A stretch of DNA of 64,000 nucleotides from UBA5109 sp965661005 (GCA_965661005.1 CBFICB010000001.1:124001-188000); one strand, 5' to 3'. Positions 35,949-45,181 are shown, counted from the first letter of the stretch. The notes: a model not told the origin generated them from the letters alone. Numbers and translations are program-made.

Positions 35949-38033
35949 ATGAGTCAAGATAAAAATTCCCAGCACGAACATCATCAGGATGAAATCATTA
36001 CGCCTATTGATTTCATTCCTCACGATAGCAGTGTGGAAAAATTTTCTTTTCGCCCCAGCCCCGTTAAAGTTGCCATTTCAGCCGTTCTTTTATTTTTTGC
36101 TCTGGCCGCCTGGTTTGTCCTTTCAGCTAAATCAGTATTTATTGATGCACAGCCAATAGACAGTATTGTTGAAATGCAATCGCTAACAGCTATCAAAATT
36201 GGCCCACGATATCTGGTTTTAAAAGGGGAGCATGAGATAACTGTTAATGCGCCGGGTTATTATGAGGCCGGCACGACAATCACGGTAGGAGATGCACAGG
36301 CACAAACATTCCAAATCCAGCTATTGCCATTGCCGGGTTATTTAAATTTAGGCGCTAACACTGAAGCAGCAAGCGTGTTTATTGATGGAGAAGAAATCGG
36401 CCTTACGCCTTTAACTAATATTGAATTGGCAGCGGGCGAACATGAGGTGCTAGTGACCAAGGACCGCTATGAACCTATAAGGCAGGTTATTGAAATAGAA
36501 GGGCGCCAACATCAGCAAAGCCTAAACCTTGAGCTGCTTCCCGCTTGGGCCAATGTTAACTTTTCCAGCTCTCCAGCAGGCGCAACAGTCACAATTGATG
36601 GGGAAGACATAGGCCTTACTCCTCTTAGCGCTGAAATATTAGAAGGTGAGCATGAAGTGTTAATTAAGCTCGCCGCTCATAAAGCCTGGACTCAAGAGTT
36701 AATTGTTACCGCTCGTAATGATCAGGATCTGCCGCTGATCGAGCTTGAACAAGCTGATGGTCTAGTGCTTCTGCAATCAACGCCTAGTAATGCTGGTGTC
36801 ACTTTAGATGGGGCCTATCAAGGACAGACACCTCTAGAACTGACTATCCCGCCCGGGCAAAGCCATGAACTTACTTTCTTTTTAAATGGCTATGAAGAAC
36901 TTCGACGCAATATACAAACTCGCCCGGATGAGGAGTTTGCAATTGATGTCACGCTTGATCCTATACTGAGCTCAGTCTCCATACTGGCCAATCCGCCAGA
37001 CGCTGAACTTTTTATAAATGGCGAATCTCGAGGCCCGGCTAAACAAACTATTGAGTTGTTAGCGGCTTCACAGCTTATCGAAATTCGAGCTGAAGGTTAT
37101 GTACCTTTCTCCCAAGAGTTTATTTCGCGCCCGGGACTGGAACAACAATTGAATGTTTCATTGATAACCTTGGAGCAAGAACGTATTAATAATATCAGAC
37201 CGATGATAACCAGCTCTAACGGGCAAGAATTAAAGCTCTTGTACCCTGGTGATTTTGTTATGGGGGCATCACGCCGCGAAGCAGGGCGGCAGGCCAATGA
37301 ATCACTGCGTTCTATTAGCCTAACCAAACCCTATTATTTATCATTAACTGAAGTAACCAATGAGCAATACAAACGTTTTGATCCTGAGCATTCATCCGGC
37401 GTCATCGATAGAATTTCCTTGAGCAATAACAACCAACCTGTCGTAGAAATCACCTGGGAAGAGGCTGCTATTTATTGCAATTGGCTTAGCGAACAAGAAA
37501 ACCTGCCGTTATTTTATAAGGTGCAAAATGGCAGGGTCGTGGGCACTAACCTTGACAGCTCGGGTTATCGCTTGCCGACTGAAGCTGAATGGGCCTGGGC
37601 AGCTCGGGTTCAAAGCGATGATCCAACCAGCTTATTGAAATTCCCCTGGGGCGCCGAGCTTCCTCCGCCCCCCAATCATGGCAACTATGCGGATTTAAGT
37701 GCTGGAACAATACTCGGCAGGGTGCTTACCAACTACAATGACAGCTTTGTCGCTTCCGCTCCCGTTGCCTCTTTTCCTCAGAATGCCAATGGTTTTTATG
37801 ACATGGGTGGTAACGTAGCAGAATGGGTTCATGACTATTATGGAACAGCCATACAATTAGGCAACAATATCGAGATCGACCCTTATGGGCCTGAATCTGG
37901 AACTTATCATGTTGTCAGAGGTTCCAGCTGGGCTCATGGATCCGTAACCGAATTGCGTCTCTCATATCGAGACTACAGCAATGAACGTCGGGACGATGTT
38001 GGCTTCAGAATTGCCAGAACATTAGTTCCGTAA
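35949..38033 (+). CDS. Membrane protein with tandem PEGA domains and a C-terminal FGE-like (sulfatase-modifying factor) domain
   Basis: 694 residues. One membrane helix (about residues 38-58) follows a cytosolic tail. Four PEGA-type repeats occupy about 130-400; each has a core such as VFIDGEEIGLTPL, VTIDGEDIGLTPL, VTLDGAYQGQTPL or LFINGESRGPAK. The C-terminal 270 residues are an FGE/SUMF1 fold: VTNEQYKRF, YRLPTEAEWAWAARV, YDMGGNVAEWVHDYYG, VVRGSSW and DVGFRIAR. The cysteine pair that binds copper in active formylglycine enzymes is absent (GSSWAHGSVTELRLSYR), so the domain is probably non-catalytic. Last gene of the cluster, closed by a terminator. Confidence 0.88.
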   Translation: MSQDKNSQHEHHQDEIITPIDFIPHDSSVEKFSFRPSPVKVAISAVLLFFALAAWFVLSAKSVFIDAQPIDSIVEMQSLTAIKIGPRYLVLKGEHEITVNAPGYYEAGTTITVGDAQAQTFQIQLLPLPGYLNLGANTEAASVFIDGEEIGLTPLTNIELAAGEHEVLVTKDRYEPIRQVIEIEGRQHQQSLNLELLPAWANVNFSSSPAGATVTIDGEDIGLTPLSAEILEGEHEVLIKLAAHKAWTQELIVTARNDQDLPLIELEQADGLVLLQSTPSNAGVTLDGAYQGQTPLELTIPPGQSHELTFFLNGYEELRRNIQTRPDEEFAIDVTLDPILSSVSILANPPDAELFINGESRGPAKQTIELLAASQLIEIRAEGYVPFSQEFISRPGLEQQLNVSLITLEQERINNIRPMITSSNGQELKLLYPGDFVMGASRREAGRQANESLRSISLTKPYYLSLTEVTNEQYKRFDPEHSSGVIDRISLSNNNQPVVEITWEEAAIYCNWLSEQENLPLFYKVQNGRVVGTNLDSSGYRLPTEAEWAWAARVQSDDPTSLLKFPWGAELPPPPNHGNYADLSAGTILGRVLTNYNDSFVASAPVASFPQNANGFYDMGGNVAEWVHDYYGTAIQLGNNIEIDPYGPESGTYHVVRGSSWAHGSVTELRLSYRDYSNERRDDVGFRIARTLVP

Positions 38034-38086
38034 AATCAATTTCAAAAACAAATTCGACATTTAGCGCTTAGCAGTATTAAAGTAGA

Positions 38087-38120
38087 GGCCTTTCAATAAA
38101 AGAAGCCAAAGGCCCTTTTT
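38087..38120 (+). terminator. Intrinsic terminator closing the envelope gene cluster
   Basis: GGCCTTT (38087-38093) and AAAGGCC (38108-38114) pair over seven bases with a 14-base loop and are followed by CTTTTT. The amidase ATG comes directly after the T tract, so that gene's promoter must lie within or before this hairpin. Confidence 0.8.
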
Positions 38121-39494
38121 ATGCTGTCTATGTTTAACATGCCTGCCTTGCTTAAAAAAGCTATATTATTTATTAGCCTGCTATTTCTAGCTGGTTGTAC
38201 CGAGGAGCTTGAGAATCATATGCCAACCGACTTAAGTCTGCTAACAGAATACAATGCGCTTATTAGTGAAATTTCTCAAAATCAGTTTGTAGAAGGAATA
38301 GATGGGAATAGCTTTGACACCAACAGCCCGTATTTTGTTGTCAAAGACAACATTCATGTTGCGGGAGTCAGCAATACTGCGGGAACTCCCTCTCTTAGAA
38401 GTTTCATCCCTACAGAAAATAGCATAGTCGTTCAGCGCCTTATCGATGCTGGAGCCATTCCCTTGGCTAAGACCAATATGCATGAACTGGCCTTTGGTAT
38501 CACTAGTAATAACGCAACTTTTGGTCCAGTGAGAAATTTCTATGACCCTAGTCGCTTTGCTGGTGGCAGTAGTGGCGGAACGGCTGTCGCTATAGCCAGT
38601 GGCCTTGTAGACTGGGGTTTATGTACTGATACTGGCGGTTCATGTCGAATTCCTGCTGCATTTAATGGCATTGTTGGTTTTCGTCCGTCAATGGGACGCT
38701 ATCCCTCAGAAGCAGTCACCCCTCTATCCCATACTCATGACACTATCGGTTTGATGGCTGAAGATGTAGCCACTCTAGCGAAGATTGATGAAGTAATAAC
38801 AGGGGAATCAACACCACCGATAAGTACTAGCGACACTTTCAGAATAGGAATACCTCGTGACTATTTTTATGAAAATTTAGAACCCGGTATTTCAGGAGTA
38901 ATAGAGGCTTATTTATCTTCTCTTCAACCCAGCAAAATAGAGTTTATTGAAGTAGATGTGTCAGACTTTGTTAGGCCTGCAGCTGCAACTAGTGACACCA
39001 TTGTAATTTATGAAGCATTAAATGATCTTCAATCCTATCTGCAAACTTATAGCCCTGATGTGACACTTGATGAACTTATCTCTCAAGTCGCAAGTCCGGA
39101 TGTCGTGGCAACGCTCGAGTTTATAGTCTCGCAGCCTTTCACTCGTGAAGACTATGACCAAGCATTAATTTTTCGTGATGAATTAATTGCTGGTATTTCT
39201 GCTGTTTACTCAGAATATGGCATAACTGCTTTGGCTTACCCAACGATTCCGGTAACAGCGAGGTCAATTAGTGACGAAGCAGATCGGCTGGAATTAAACG
39301 GTGAAACCTTATCGACATTTAGTACAGTTAAAAATAATACAAATCCTGCTAGTTTATTAAACTTACCTAGCATTACTATACCCGCAGGCGTCTCAGCAAG
39401 CGGCCTACCCATTGGCCTAGAATTGGCAGGCCTCACTGGAAGCGACCGTGTGCTGCTTGAATTAGCTGTCACCATTCAAGCCCTTTCTGAATAA
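38121..39494 (+). CDS. Lipoprotein amidase, amidase-signature family
   Basis: 457 residues from the first ATG; ATGs at 38130 and 38139 are also in frame, and the third gives the most compact lipoprotein signal (ALLKKAILFISLLFLAGC). The catalytic triad of amidase-signature enzymes is visible: Lys in YFVVKDNIHVAG, cis-Ser in RFAGGSSGGTAVAIASG and nucleophile Ser in TDTGGSCRIPAAFNG. The family hydrolyses amides; a lipidated, periplasm-facing form is less common than the cytosolic type. No ribosome binding site is evident at any of the three starts. The substrate is unknown. Confidence 0.9.
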   Translation: MLSMFNMPALLKKAILFISLLFLAGCTEELENHMPTDLSLLTEYNALISEISQNQFVEGIDGNSFDTNSPYFVVKDNIHVAGVSNTAGTPSLRSFIPTENSIVVQRLIDAGAIPLAKTNMHELAFGITSNNATFGPVRNFYDPSRFAGGSSGGTAVAIASGLVDWGLCTDTGGSCRIPAAFNGIVGFRPSMGRYPSEAVTPLSHTHDTIGLMAEDVATLAKIDEVITGESTPPISTSDTFRIGIPRDYFYENLEPGISGVIEAYLSSLQPSKIEFIEVDVSDFVRPAAATSDTIVIYEALNDLQSYLQTYSPDVTLDELISQVASPDVVATLEFIVSQPFTREDYDQALIFRDELIAGISAVYSEYGITALAYPTIPVTARSISDEADRLELNGETLSTFSTVKNNTNPASLLNLPSITIPAGVSASGLPIGLELAGLTGSDRVLLELAVTIQALSE

Positions 39495-39524
39495 AATATT
39501 AAATTTAGGCCTAGGTTTGCAAGC

Positions 39525-40568
39525 ATGAATACAAGCAAATGTCTTAACTGCAACCTGGAAAGTGACGCTAAATTCTGCCCCAGCTGTGGACAGTCTAAAT
39601 CTGTACAGCTTTCTTCTATTTGGCATTTAATTAGTGAAACCTTCGATGTCATCTACAACTTGGATTCTAAAGTTTGGCAAAGCATAGGTCCGTTAGTTTT
39701 TAAGCCCGGAAAGCTTACCAATGAATATATAGCGGGTAAAAGAGTCCGCTATCTTCCCCCTTTCAGACTCTATTTAATTCTCAGCATCCTTTTTTTCTTG
39801 GTTGCAGCAATTCCTGAATTTACCGGTTTTGACAACCAGGACCAAGAAAGTATCGAAGACGTCGCTCAAGAAGCGAGAGAGGACATACAAGAAAGTAGAG
39901 ATGCAATACAAGAAGCTCTTCAAGAAGCAGGCTTGATTAACGATAGCAATAACGAAGCAGAAAACTCTGCTATTACTTTGCCTATTGAATTCCCAGAAGC
40001 CCCCCCTGAATTGGACCCTATTGATAATAATTTAAGAGAAGATTTGCCTTTCTTAGCAGAAGTTAATGAGTGTAGCGATGTACCATGGTCAGAATTTCTA
40101 GGAGAATTCATTGGAGAGAGAGCTTTAAACTCTTGCCAAACAACATTTGCAGATGGCGGCGTTACGTTAATGCAATCCTTTCAGGACAACCTTCCAATAA
40201 TGATGTTTTTCTGCGTGCCATTGCTTGCTGTTTTTATGAAGTTTCTCTATTTATTTAAAGGAAGAAAATATGTCGAGCATTTAATGTTCCTCTTCCACAC
40301 CCACTCTTTTGTTTTTGCACTATTAATATTAACTCTTTTAATTGCAAGAGCAACCGAGCTTTTTCCCGCGCTAGAAGATAATGCCGGTCTGCTACTGACA
40401 GTAATCTGGATCTATGCTGCTATCTACGTATTTCTTGCGTTAAGAAGGGTATACCGTCAGGGGATATTTATGACTTCTGTAAAAGTGATAATGCTCCTCC
40501 CTAGTTATGCAATTTGCCTCGGGCTAACCTTTGCTTCGGGTTTATTTCTTACCTTTATTACAATCTAA
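39525..40568 (+). CDS. DUF3667 membrane protein with N-terminal zinc ribbon
   Basis: 347 residues. It opens with a two-pair zinc ribbon (CLNCNLESDAKFCPSCGQ), then an amphipathic segment with YNLDSKVWQSIGPLVFKPGKL and YIAGKRVRYLPPFRLYLILS, which is the DUF3667 signature. The rest has about five membrane helices interrupted by an acidic loop (residues 105-220). The function of DUF3667 proteins is unknown. It begins 30 bases after the amidase stop, so the two may be co-transcribed. Confidence 0.85.
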   Translation: MNTSKCLNCNLESDAKFCPSCGQSKSVQLSSIWHLISETFDVIYNLDSKVWQSIGPLVFKPGKLTNEYIAGKRVRYLPPFRLYLILSILFFLVAAIPEFTGFDNQDQESIEDVAQEAREDIQESRDAIQEALQEAGLINDSNNEAENSAITLPIEFPEAPPELDPIDNNLREDLPFLAEVNECSDVPWSEFLGEFIGERALNSCQTTFADGGVTLMQSFQDNLPIMMFFCVPLLAVFMKFLYLFKGRKYVEHLMFLFHTHSFVFALLILTLLIARATELFPALEDNAGLLLTVIWIYAAIYVFLALRRVYRQGIFMTSVKVIMLLPSYAICLGLTFASGLFLTFITI

Positions 40569-40620
40569 AACGTATATCTCGATAAAAAGATACGCTATTT
40601 ATCAGCAGATGAGTGATTTA

Positions 40621-41265
40621 CTAGTATAGAGTTTTCCAGCCTTTTTCTTCTGCAAGCCTATCAAACTCCTCTTCGCTCATGCTTAGCCTAGCATGTTGAA
40701 TATAAGTTTCATTGATATTCGCAAGATGAGAATGATCTTGCCATTTTTCTGCTTGCCACAAATTGGAACGGACAATGCATTTAGGGCAGTGGACGAGAGC
40801 TCTTTCAACATATAAGACTAAGGCAAATTCGGGGACTCGTCCATTGATAGCCATGGACTCTCTTAAGGCTAAATCACGCACAATTCTGGCTTCACCGCTA
40901 ATGCGTAAAGTTTCCATCTTCCCGGGAATCAGGAAGATCAAACCAAGCTGAGGATTTTCCAGAATATTTTTATAGCTATCGGCCCGTCTATTTCCAGGCC
41001 TTTCTGGTATTGCTAAATGCTTCTCGTCAAGAACCTTAACAAAGCCATTGGGATCTCCTTTTGGAGAGACCTCAATATGACTCTCCCCCGCAGAAGCCAT
41101 AACCACAAAAGGAGAAGCCTCAATATAGGAAATACAAATATCATCCAATCTATCGATGACTTTAGCCTCAATCGATTGGTGCACGTCACCCATAATATTT
41201 CTTACTTGATCGAATGAAGTAATGATATCCGTAAATTGAGAAAACCGATTTTGTTCCTGGCTCAT
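40621..41265 (-). CDS. Pyridoxamine 5'-phosphate oxidase-fold flavoprotein (MSMEG_1061-like)
   Basis: 214 residues with the split-barrel FMN-binding fold. Recognisable blocks are SPFVVMASAGESHIEVSPKGD, HLAIPERPGNRRADSYKNIL and NPQLGLIFLIPGKMETLRISG. The C-terminus VHCPKCIVRSNLWQ carries two cysteines. Members bind FMN, F420 or heme and often have unknown substrates; this subgroup is common near oxidative catabolism genes. It is the most distal gene of the minus-strand aromatic cluster, 44 bases after the Rieske gene, and could supply or recycle reduced flavin. This role is inference. Confidence 0.85.
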   Translation of the reverse strand: MSQEQNRFSQFTDIITSFDQVRNIMGDVHQSIEAKVIDRLDDICISYIEASPFVVMASAGESHIEVSPKGDPNGFVKVLDEKHLAIPERPGNRRADSYKNILENPQLGLIFLIPGKMETLRISGEARIVRDLALRESMAINGRVPEFALVLYVERALVHCPKCIVRSNLWQAEKWQDHSHLANINETYIQHARLSMSEEEFDRLAEEKGWKTLY

Positions 41266-41309
41266 CTGCTCTATCTAGTTGCCCTTTAACGAATGAATAA
41301 AATTATTCC

Positions 41310-42431
41310 TTATAAAATACGTTTTTTATTTTCTCTTTGAACCAAAGGGTTGGCTTCATTTTCCTCTCTTAAGCGACGATCCCAAATTCGGCGAAAGTGC
41401 GCAAACGCTTCATCGGCTTCAATGAAGCGAGGAACAAAGTCAGGGCTTTCTTTCAAAAGTTTCTGCTGTTCTTCAATAAATAATTTATCTTCCATAAACC
41501 CCTCAAGCAAAGACGCCTTAAGTGATTTTGAAATTTCCGGATTATCCAAATCAAAGCCATGTAAGTAATCCCAAAAGAAATGAGTGGTATTGCGGGTTTC
41601 TGGCGTCATGAATTGGCAATTGCGATACTCTCTGCAAACACTGCGGTCATTTTTTTCTGCATCCCAGCCGGCCGGCGCAAATATTGTTTCCATCAAAAAA
41701 ACACCCGGGATGAACATGGAGGTTATGTTGCATCTGTCTAATGGATCATTTAACTCATCTTGCGGAATATTTTTGGCGTGGAAAGGCGCTGCTTTACTTC
41801 CTTTATCCCATCGCACCATAGAAAAGCCCTTATCCATTTTTTCTATATTTTCGGGAATCGTATTGTAGGCGTAGTCTTCTGAGCCGCCTAAAGTATTAGT
41901 ATGCACAAACGCCACATGAGAAAAATCACTTAGATTATCAACGATCAATAACCAGTTGGCGTCATAATGTAAATAGTCACCCTTATCAAATCCTCGCCAC
42001 TTGTCCGGTTGACTCAAAGGAGCAAAATCATAAATATCATCTTCATTCGCCAGATCCGGGTCCCCCATCCAAATCCACAACATGCCGCCTTTTGAGCATA
42101 ATGGATAAGACCTGACTTTCATGGAAGCAGGTACATTTGTCTGACCGGGAATTTCAGTAACTTGACCGCTTGGATCATAAAGCAAGCCATGGTACATACA
42201 TCGAATGCAATTGCCTTCAACGCGCCCAATAGAAAGTGGTGCTGCGCGATGACAGCACCTGTCATCTAATGCTGCATAACCCTGATCTTCAGTCTTATAA
42301 AGCACGAGGGGGGTTTCACAAATTGTTCTAGCCATGCAGCCATCATTCTCTTCCAGCTCGGTTTCCCAGGCTGCCGCATACCAGGTGTTTTCAACAAAAT
42401 ATCTATTATGACCATTTAAGGTATCAGCCAT
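41310..42431 (-). CDS. Rieske non-heme iron oxygenase, alpha subunit (vanillate O-demethylase VanA-like)
   Basis: 373 residues, close to VanA-type monooxygenases. The Rieske cluster ligands appear as RCCHRAAPLS and CMYHGLLYD (CxH...CxxH), residues about 59-80. The mononuclear iron ligands lie in NLSDFSHVAFVHTNTLGG (two His after Asp). Such enzymes demethylate methoxy-aromatic acids or hydroxylate related compounds using a reductase; no VanB-like reductase gene is adjacent. Cluster context with ring-cleavage LigAB fits a methoxylated substrate such as vanillate or syringate. The exact substrate cannot be read from sequence. Confidence 0.9.
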   Translation of the reverse strand: MADTLNGHNRYFVENTWYAAAWETELEENDGCMARTICETPLVLYKTEDQGYAALDDRCCHRAAPLSIGRVEGNCIRCMYHGLLYDPSGQVTEIPGQTNVPASMKVRSYPLCSKGGMLWIWMGDPDLANEDDIYDFAPLSQPDKWRGFDKGDYLHYDANWLLIVDNLSDFSHVAFVHTNTLGGSEDYAYNTIPENIEKMDKGFSMVRWDKGSKAAPFHAKNIPQDELNDPLDRCNITSMFIPGVFLMETIFAPAGWDAEKNDRSVCREYRNCQFMTPETRNTTHFFWDYLHGFDLDNPEISKSLKASLLEGFMEDKLFIEEQQKLLKESPDFVPRFIEADEAFAHFRRIWDRRLREENEANPLVQRENKKRIL

Positions 42432-42475
42432 TTGGGACTCCTTTACTTCGAATTTTAGACCTTTGCTTTTTATAG

Positions 42476-43810
42476 TTAGCGTACATGTAGGCGATAGGCA
42501 ATTATGCCACCAAGAATTACCGGCACAGAAAATATATAAAAATTGGCAGACATATCAAAGCCAGCGGCGATAAGAAAACCCGCCACGCCAGGACCAATCA
42601 CTGCGCCTGCTCGACCAAGGCCAATGGCCCAACCAACACCCGTGCTTCTAAAAGCAGCCGGATAAACTTTTGCCGCAACCGCATATAAGCCCGTGAAACC
42701 GCCTTGAAACAAAATACCAATAGCCAGTACTAAGGATAGCAATAAGATTCGTTGATTGGGCGAAGCTGCGAATACGATGAGCAAAACTGCTGACGACAAC
42801 AAGAAGGTGCTGACAATATTACTGAGTTTAGCTTTGGTTGAAATTGCTCCCAGCAGCCAAATCCCGATTACGCCACCCAGATTAAACAGGAAAAATGCCG
42901 TTCTACCTGTTGCCGCTGTAAACCCCGAATACTCCATTAAGGCAGGGATCCAGGTCATTAAAAAATACATCGTGCTAAAGCAAAGTAAAAAACACGTCCA
43001 GATAGTTAACGTAGACTTCCAGTAATTATTTCTAAATAAATCCTGAAAGTTATCTAATGCGTTGGCGGAAGAGGATTGGTCTTGAGAATTACCGATATCT
43101 GGCAACTCTGCAATCTCACTTTTACCAAGCTTTTGTAGAGTACGGTTTATTTTTACAAGCGCTCCTTTCGGACGACGGTCAATCAGAAACTGTAATGATT
43201 CAGGCAAAAGCAACCAGGTTACGGCTCCCATAAATAAGGTTAAGCCGCCCCCAAACCAAAACATTCCACGCCAGCCATATTCCGGCATAATAAAGCCGCC
43301 AATAACAGCCGTCATCATTGCCCCAAGGGGATATCCTGAGGTGACAAGCGCAACAGAAAGGGCTTTATATTTTTCCGGGCTATATTCGATCGCTAATGCT
43401 GCCTGGCTAGCCAACATAGCTCCAGCCCCTAAACCACTGAGCATTCTTAATAGAATGAATGCAGTAAGTGAATTCGCGTTAGCAGTAAACATAATGGAAA
43501 TACTAACCATTAGTACACTGCCTATAATCACATTCCTGCGGCCAAAAATATCTGAAAGGGGAGCTATGAACATTGCTCCACATGCCATACCAAATAAGGC
43601 TGCACTTGAAATAAGTCCCAGCCTGTCTGGTGTTAAATCCAGTTCGGCACCAACCGCAGTATTCACAATAGACATGGCGGTAATGTCGAAACCATCCAGC
43701 ATATTTAAAAACAGACATAAACCAATGACCAAAAATTGCTGTCCCGACGCTTTGCCATTATCAATAATATCCGCAGCGAAGTTCGAACTTGGATTTGCAA
43801 TAGTTGCCAT
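42476..43810 (-). CDS. MFS transporter, aromatic acid:H+ symporter (AAHS) family
   Basis: 444 residues with twelve membrane helices. The first helix contains LNMLDGFDITAM, the DGFD motif that defines AAHS carriers such as PcaK, and loop 2-3 holds DIFGRRNVI. The C-terminal half has GVGWAIGLGRAGAVIGPGVAG. It likely imports the aromatic acid degraded by the neighbouring oxygenases. It lies between ligB and the Rieske gene on the same strand, 44 bases from the latter. Confidence 0.93.
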   Translation of the reverse strand: MATIANPSSNFAADIIDNGKASGQQFLVIGLCLFLNMLDGFDITAMSIVNTAVGAELDLTPDRLGLISSAALFGMACGAMFIAPLSDIFGRRNVIIGSVLMVSISIMFTANANSLTAFILLRMLSGLGAGAMLASQAALAIEYSPEKYKALSVALVTSGYPLGAMMTAVIGGFIMPEYGWRGMFWFGGGLTLFMGAVTWLLLPESLQFLIDRRPKGALVKINRTLQKLGKSEIAELPDIGNSQDQSSSANALDNFQDLFRNNYWKSTLTIWTCFLLCFSTMYFLMTWIPALMEYSGFTAATGRTAFFLFNLGGVIGIWLLGAISTKAKLSNIVSTFLLSSAVLLIVFAASPNQRILLLSLVLAIGILFQGGFTGLYAVAAKVYPAAFRSTGVGWAIGLGRAGAVIGPGVAGFLIAAGFDMSANFYIFSVPVILGGIIAYRLHVR

Positions 43811-43888
43811 TTCATAATCCCCAGAGTTTTATATTTTTTTATTTTCGTTATCTATATTTTCTTCAGCTAGGCAGTTTCATCAAAGCAG

Positions 43889-43913
43889 CTCGCAAAAAAT
43901 GATACTTTGCGAG
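43889..43913. repeat. 8-bp inverted repeat between ligB and the transporter gene
   Basis: CTCGCAAA (43889-43896) and TTTGCGAG (43906-43913) are perfect inverted copies 9 bases apart in the 187-base gap. No T run follows on the minus strand, so it is a poorer terminator than an operator or internal processing hairpin. Confidence 0.5.
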
Positions 43914-43997
43914 ACTTCACCAAAGATAGTATCAATTAATACTCTAACTGCCTAACCTGAACTCGCTAATGATATCGCTTGCTATATTCTGCCAAAA

Positions 43998-44825
43998 TTA
44001 TTCACTAATAGAGAATTTGGCGACCGTACAGCCTACGGCAAAAATCGGCAGATCTGCAGTATAAAACTGCAACTCTCCTTGGCCTCTAGCCGCGGCAGCT
44101 GCAGCAATGTAAGTCCTAATTTCAAACCCGCCTTGCCCCGCTTCCTGATAAGTTTCTTCATCGTTATAACTGAGCAGTGCGGCTTGATCATTGCGCATCA
44201 AGCGATCAAGAAACTCTCTGTCCCAAGGCTCATTAATTTTTCCTGAGTCTGGTGTTGCAGGCCAATGGGATATTCCTCCAGTCCCGACTAATGCAACTTT
44301 TTCAGATACTGAATCACAGGCTCGACGGAGTGCTTCGCCAAACGCCCAGGTCCTGTTTAAAGGGGTAAGAGGAGGCCCCTGGCAATTGATATTAACTGGA
44401 ATGATTGGCATATCATATCGAGGAGTTAGAAAATTCAATGGCACCATAATGCCATGGTCAAACTTCCATTCTTCTGCATAAGCGGTATCAACTGTGCGCA
44501 TCACTTCTTTTGTTAATCTGGTCGCTAGATCAGGAGCACCAGGAATATCCGTCTTATCGATTTTAAGCCATTCGGGGTCTTCAATAGGGCCTTCATAACG
44601 ACTACCTATGCCAATGCAATAAGCCGGCATATTGTTCATAAAAAAGTTAGCAAAATGCTCAGCTGCAATGACGATAAGAGCTTCAGCGCCTGAGTCTTCA
44701 ATTTCTTGTCTTTGCTTATCTAATGCCGCGTAAAATTCATCACGTTTTTCTATATCCTTAACCAGGTCGGCTCGCCCGGTAATGCCTGGGGCGTGACTTA
44801 AGACTCCCGCATATACTAGACTCAT
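43998..44825 (-). CDS. ligB: Extradiol ring-cleavage dioxygenase, catalytic beta subunit (LigB-type, class III)
   Basis: 275 residues from ATG 44825, which overlaps the ligA stop as ATGA; the frame is open another 47 codons upstream, but that part is antisense-like and lies inside ligA. Iron ligands and the catalytic base of the protocatechuate 4,5-dioxygenase family are visible: His11 (LSHAPGITGRAD), His57 (AAEHF), the GTGGISHWP catalytic His, and Glu in GGFEIRTYI. The enzyme cleaves a catechol carboxylate ring at the meta position using Fe2+. Protocatechuate, gallate and 3-O-methylgallate are all possible substrates. Confidence 0.92.
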   Translation of the reverse strand: MSLVYAGVLSHAPGITGRADLVKDIEKRDEFYAALDKQRQEIEDSGAEALIVIAAEHFANFFMNNMPAYCIGIGSRYEGPIEDPEWLKIDKTDIPGAPDLATRLTKEVMRTVDTAYAEEWKFDHGIMVPLNFLTPRYDMPIIPVNINCQGPPLTPLNRTWAFGEALRRACDSVSEKVALVGTGGISHWPATPDSGKINEPWDREFLDRLMRNDQAALLSYNDEETYQEAGQGGFEIRTYIAAAAAARGQGELQFYTADLPIFAVGCTVAKFSISE

Positions 44826-45181
44826 TGTGCTTTTCCTTCTTCTTTGCCTTTTTCCTTCCCTTCTACAGTGAAGCTTTGACCACCTCCTGTCATAGCGTAG
44901 ACCCCTGCACGAACTGGCCCATATTTTTTTATTCCTTCTTGCATCATTTCCAGATAATCGAACCACTCAATACCGAGTAGGGCGGCAAAATGCATAAGTA
45001 TTTGCCCATTAACACCCAGCACATAAAGCAGGCCAATATCCCCTTCTTTTAAGGCTTTGCTTTCTTCTGCATCCAAGTCAAATTGTGTGATAAGAGCTTC
45101 GAGGTCGGAGTGAAATTTTTCTTTTACTGAATCATCTCGATTTAGTTCGTATAAAAACTTTTGTAATTGATAAAGACTCAT
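44822..45181 (-). CDS. ligA: Extradiol ring-cleavage dioxygenase, small alpha subunit (LigA-type)
   Basis: 119 residues, all-helical: YQLQKFLYELNRDDSVKEKF and EGDIGLLYVLGVNGQILMHFA match the LigA subunit, which caps the active site of LigB. An unusual Lys/Glu/Gly tail (KEKGKEEGKAQ) closes the protein. It is translationally coupled to ligB through an ATGA overlap and is the first gene of the minus-strand cluster. A 184-base divergent gap separates it from the aldehyde dehydrogenase gene. Confidence 0.92.
   Translation of the reverse strand: MSLYQLQKFLYELNRDDSVKEKFHSDLEALITQFDLDAEESKALKEGDIGLLYVLGVNGQILMHFAALLGIEWFDYLEMMQEGIKKYGPVRAGVYAMTGGGQSFTVEGKEKGKEEGKAQ

Noticed and set aside
35949..38033. 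Annotation as a formylglycine-generating sulfatase-activating enzyme
   Set aside because: The two copper-binding cysteines are absent and no sulfatase gene is nearby.
43341..43817. 158-codon open frame antisense to the AAHS transporter gene
   Set aside because: It is a shadow of a clear MFS gene and has no ribosome binding site or recognisable domain.
44826..44966. Upstream extension of the ligB frame by 47 codons
   Set aside because: The extra Arg-rich sequence overlaps ligA in another frame; the family N-terminus MSLVYAGVLSHAP begins at 44825.
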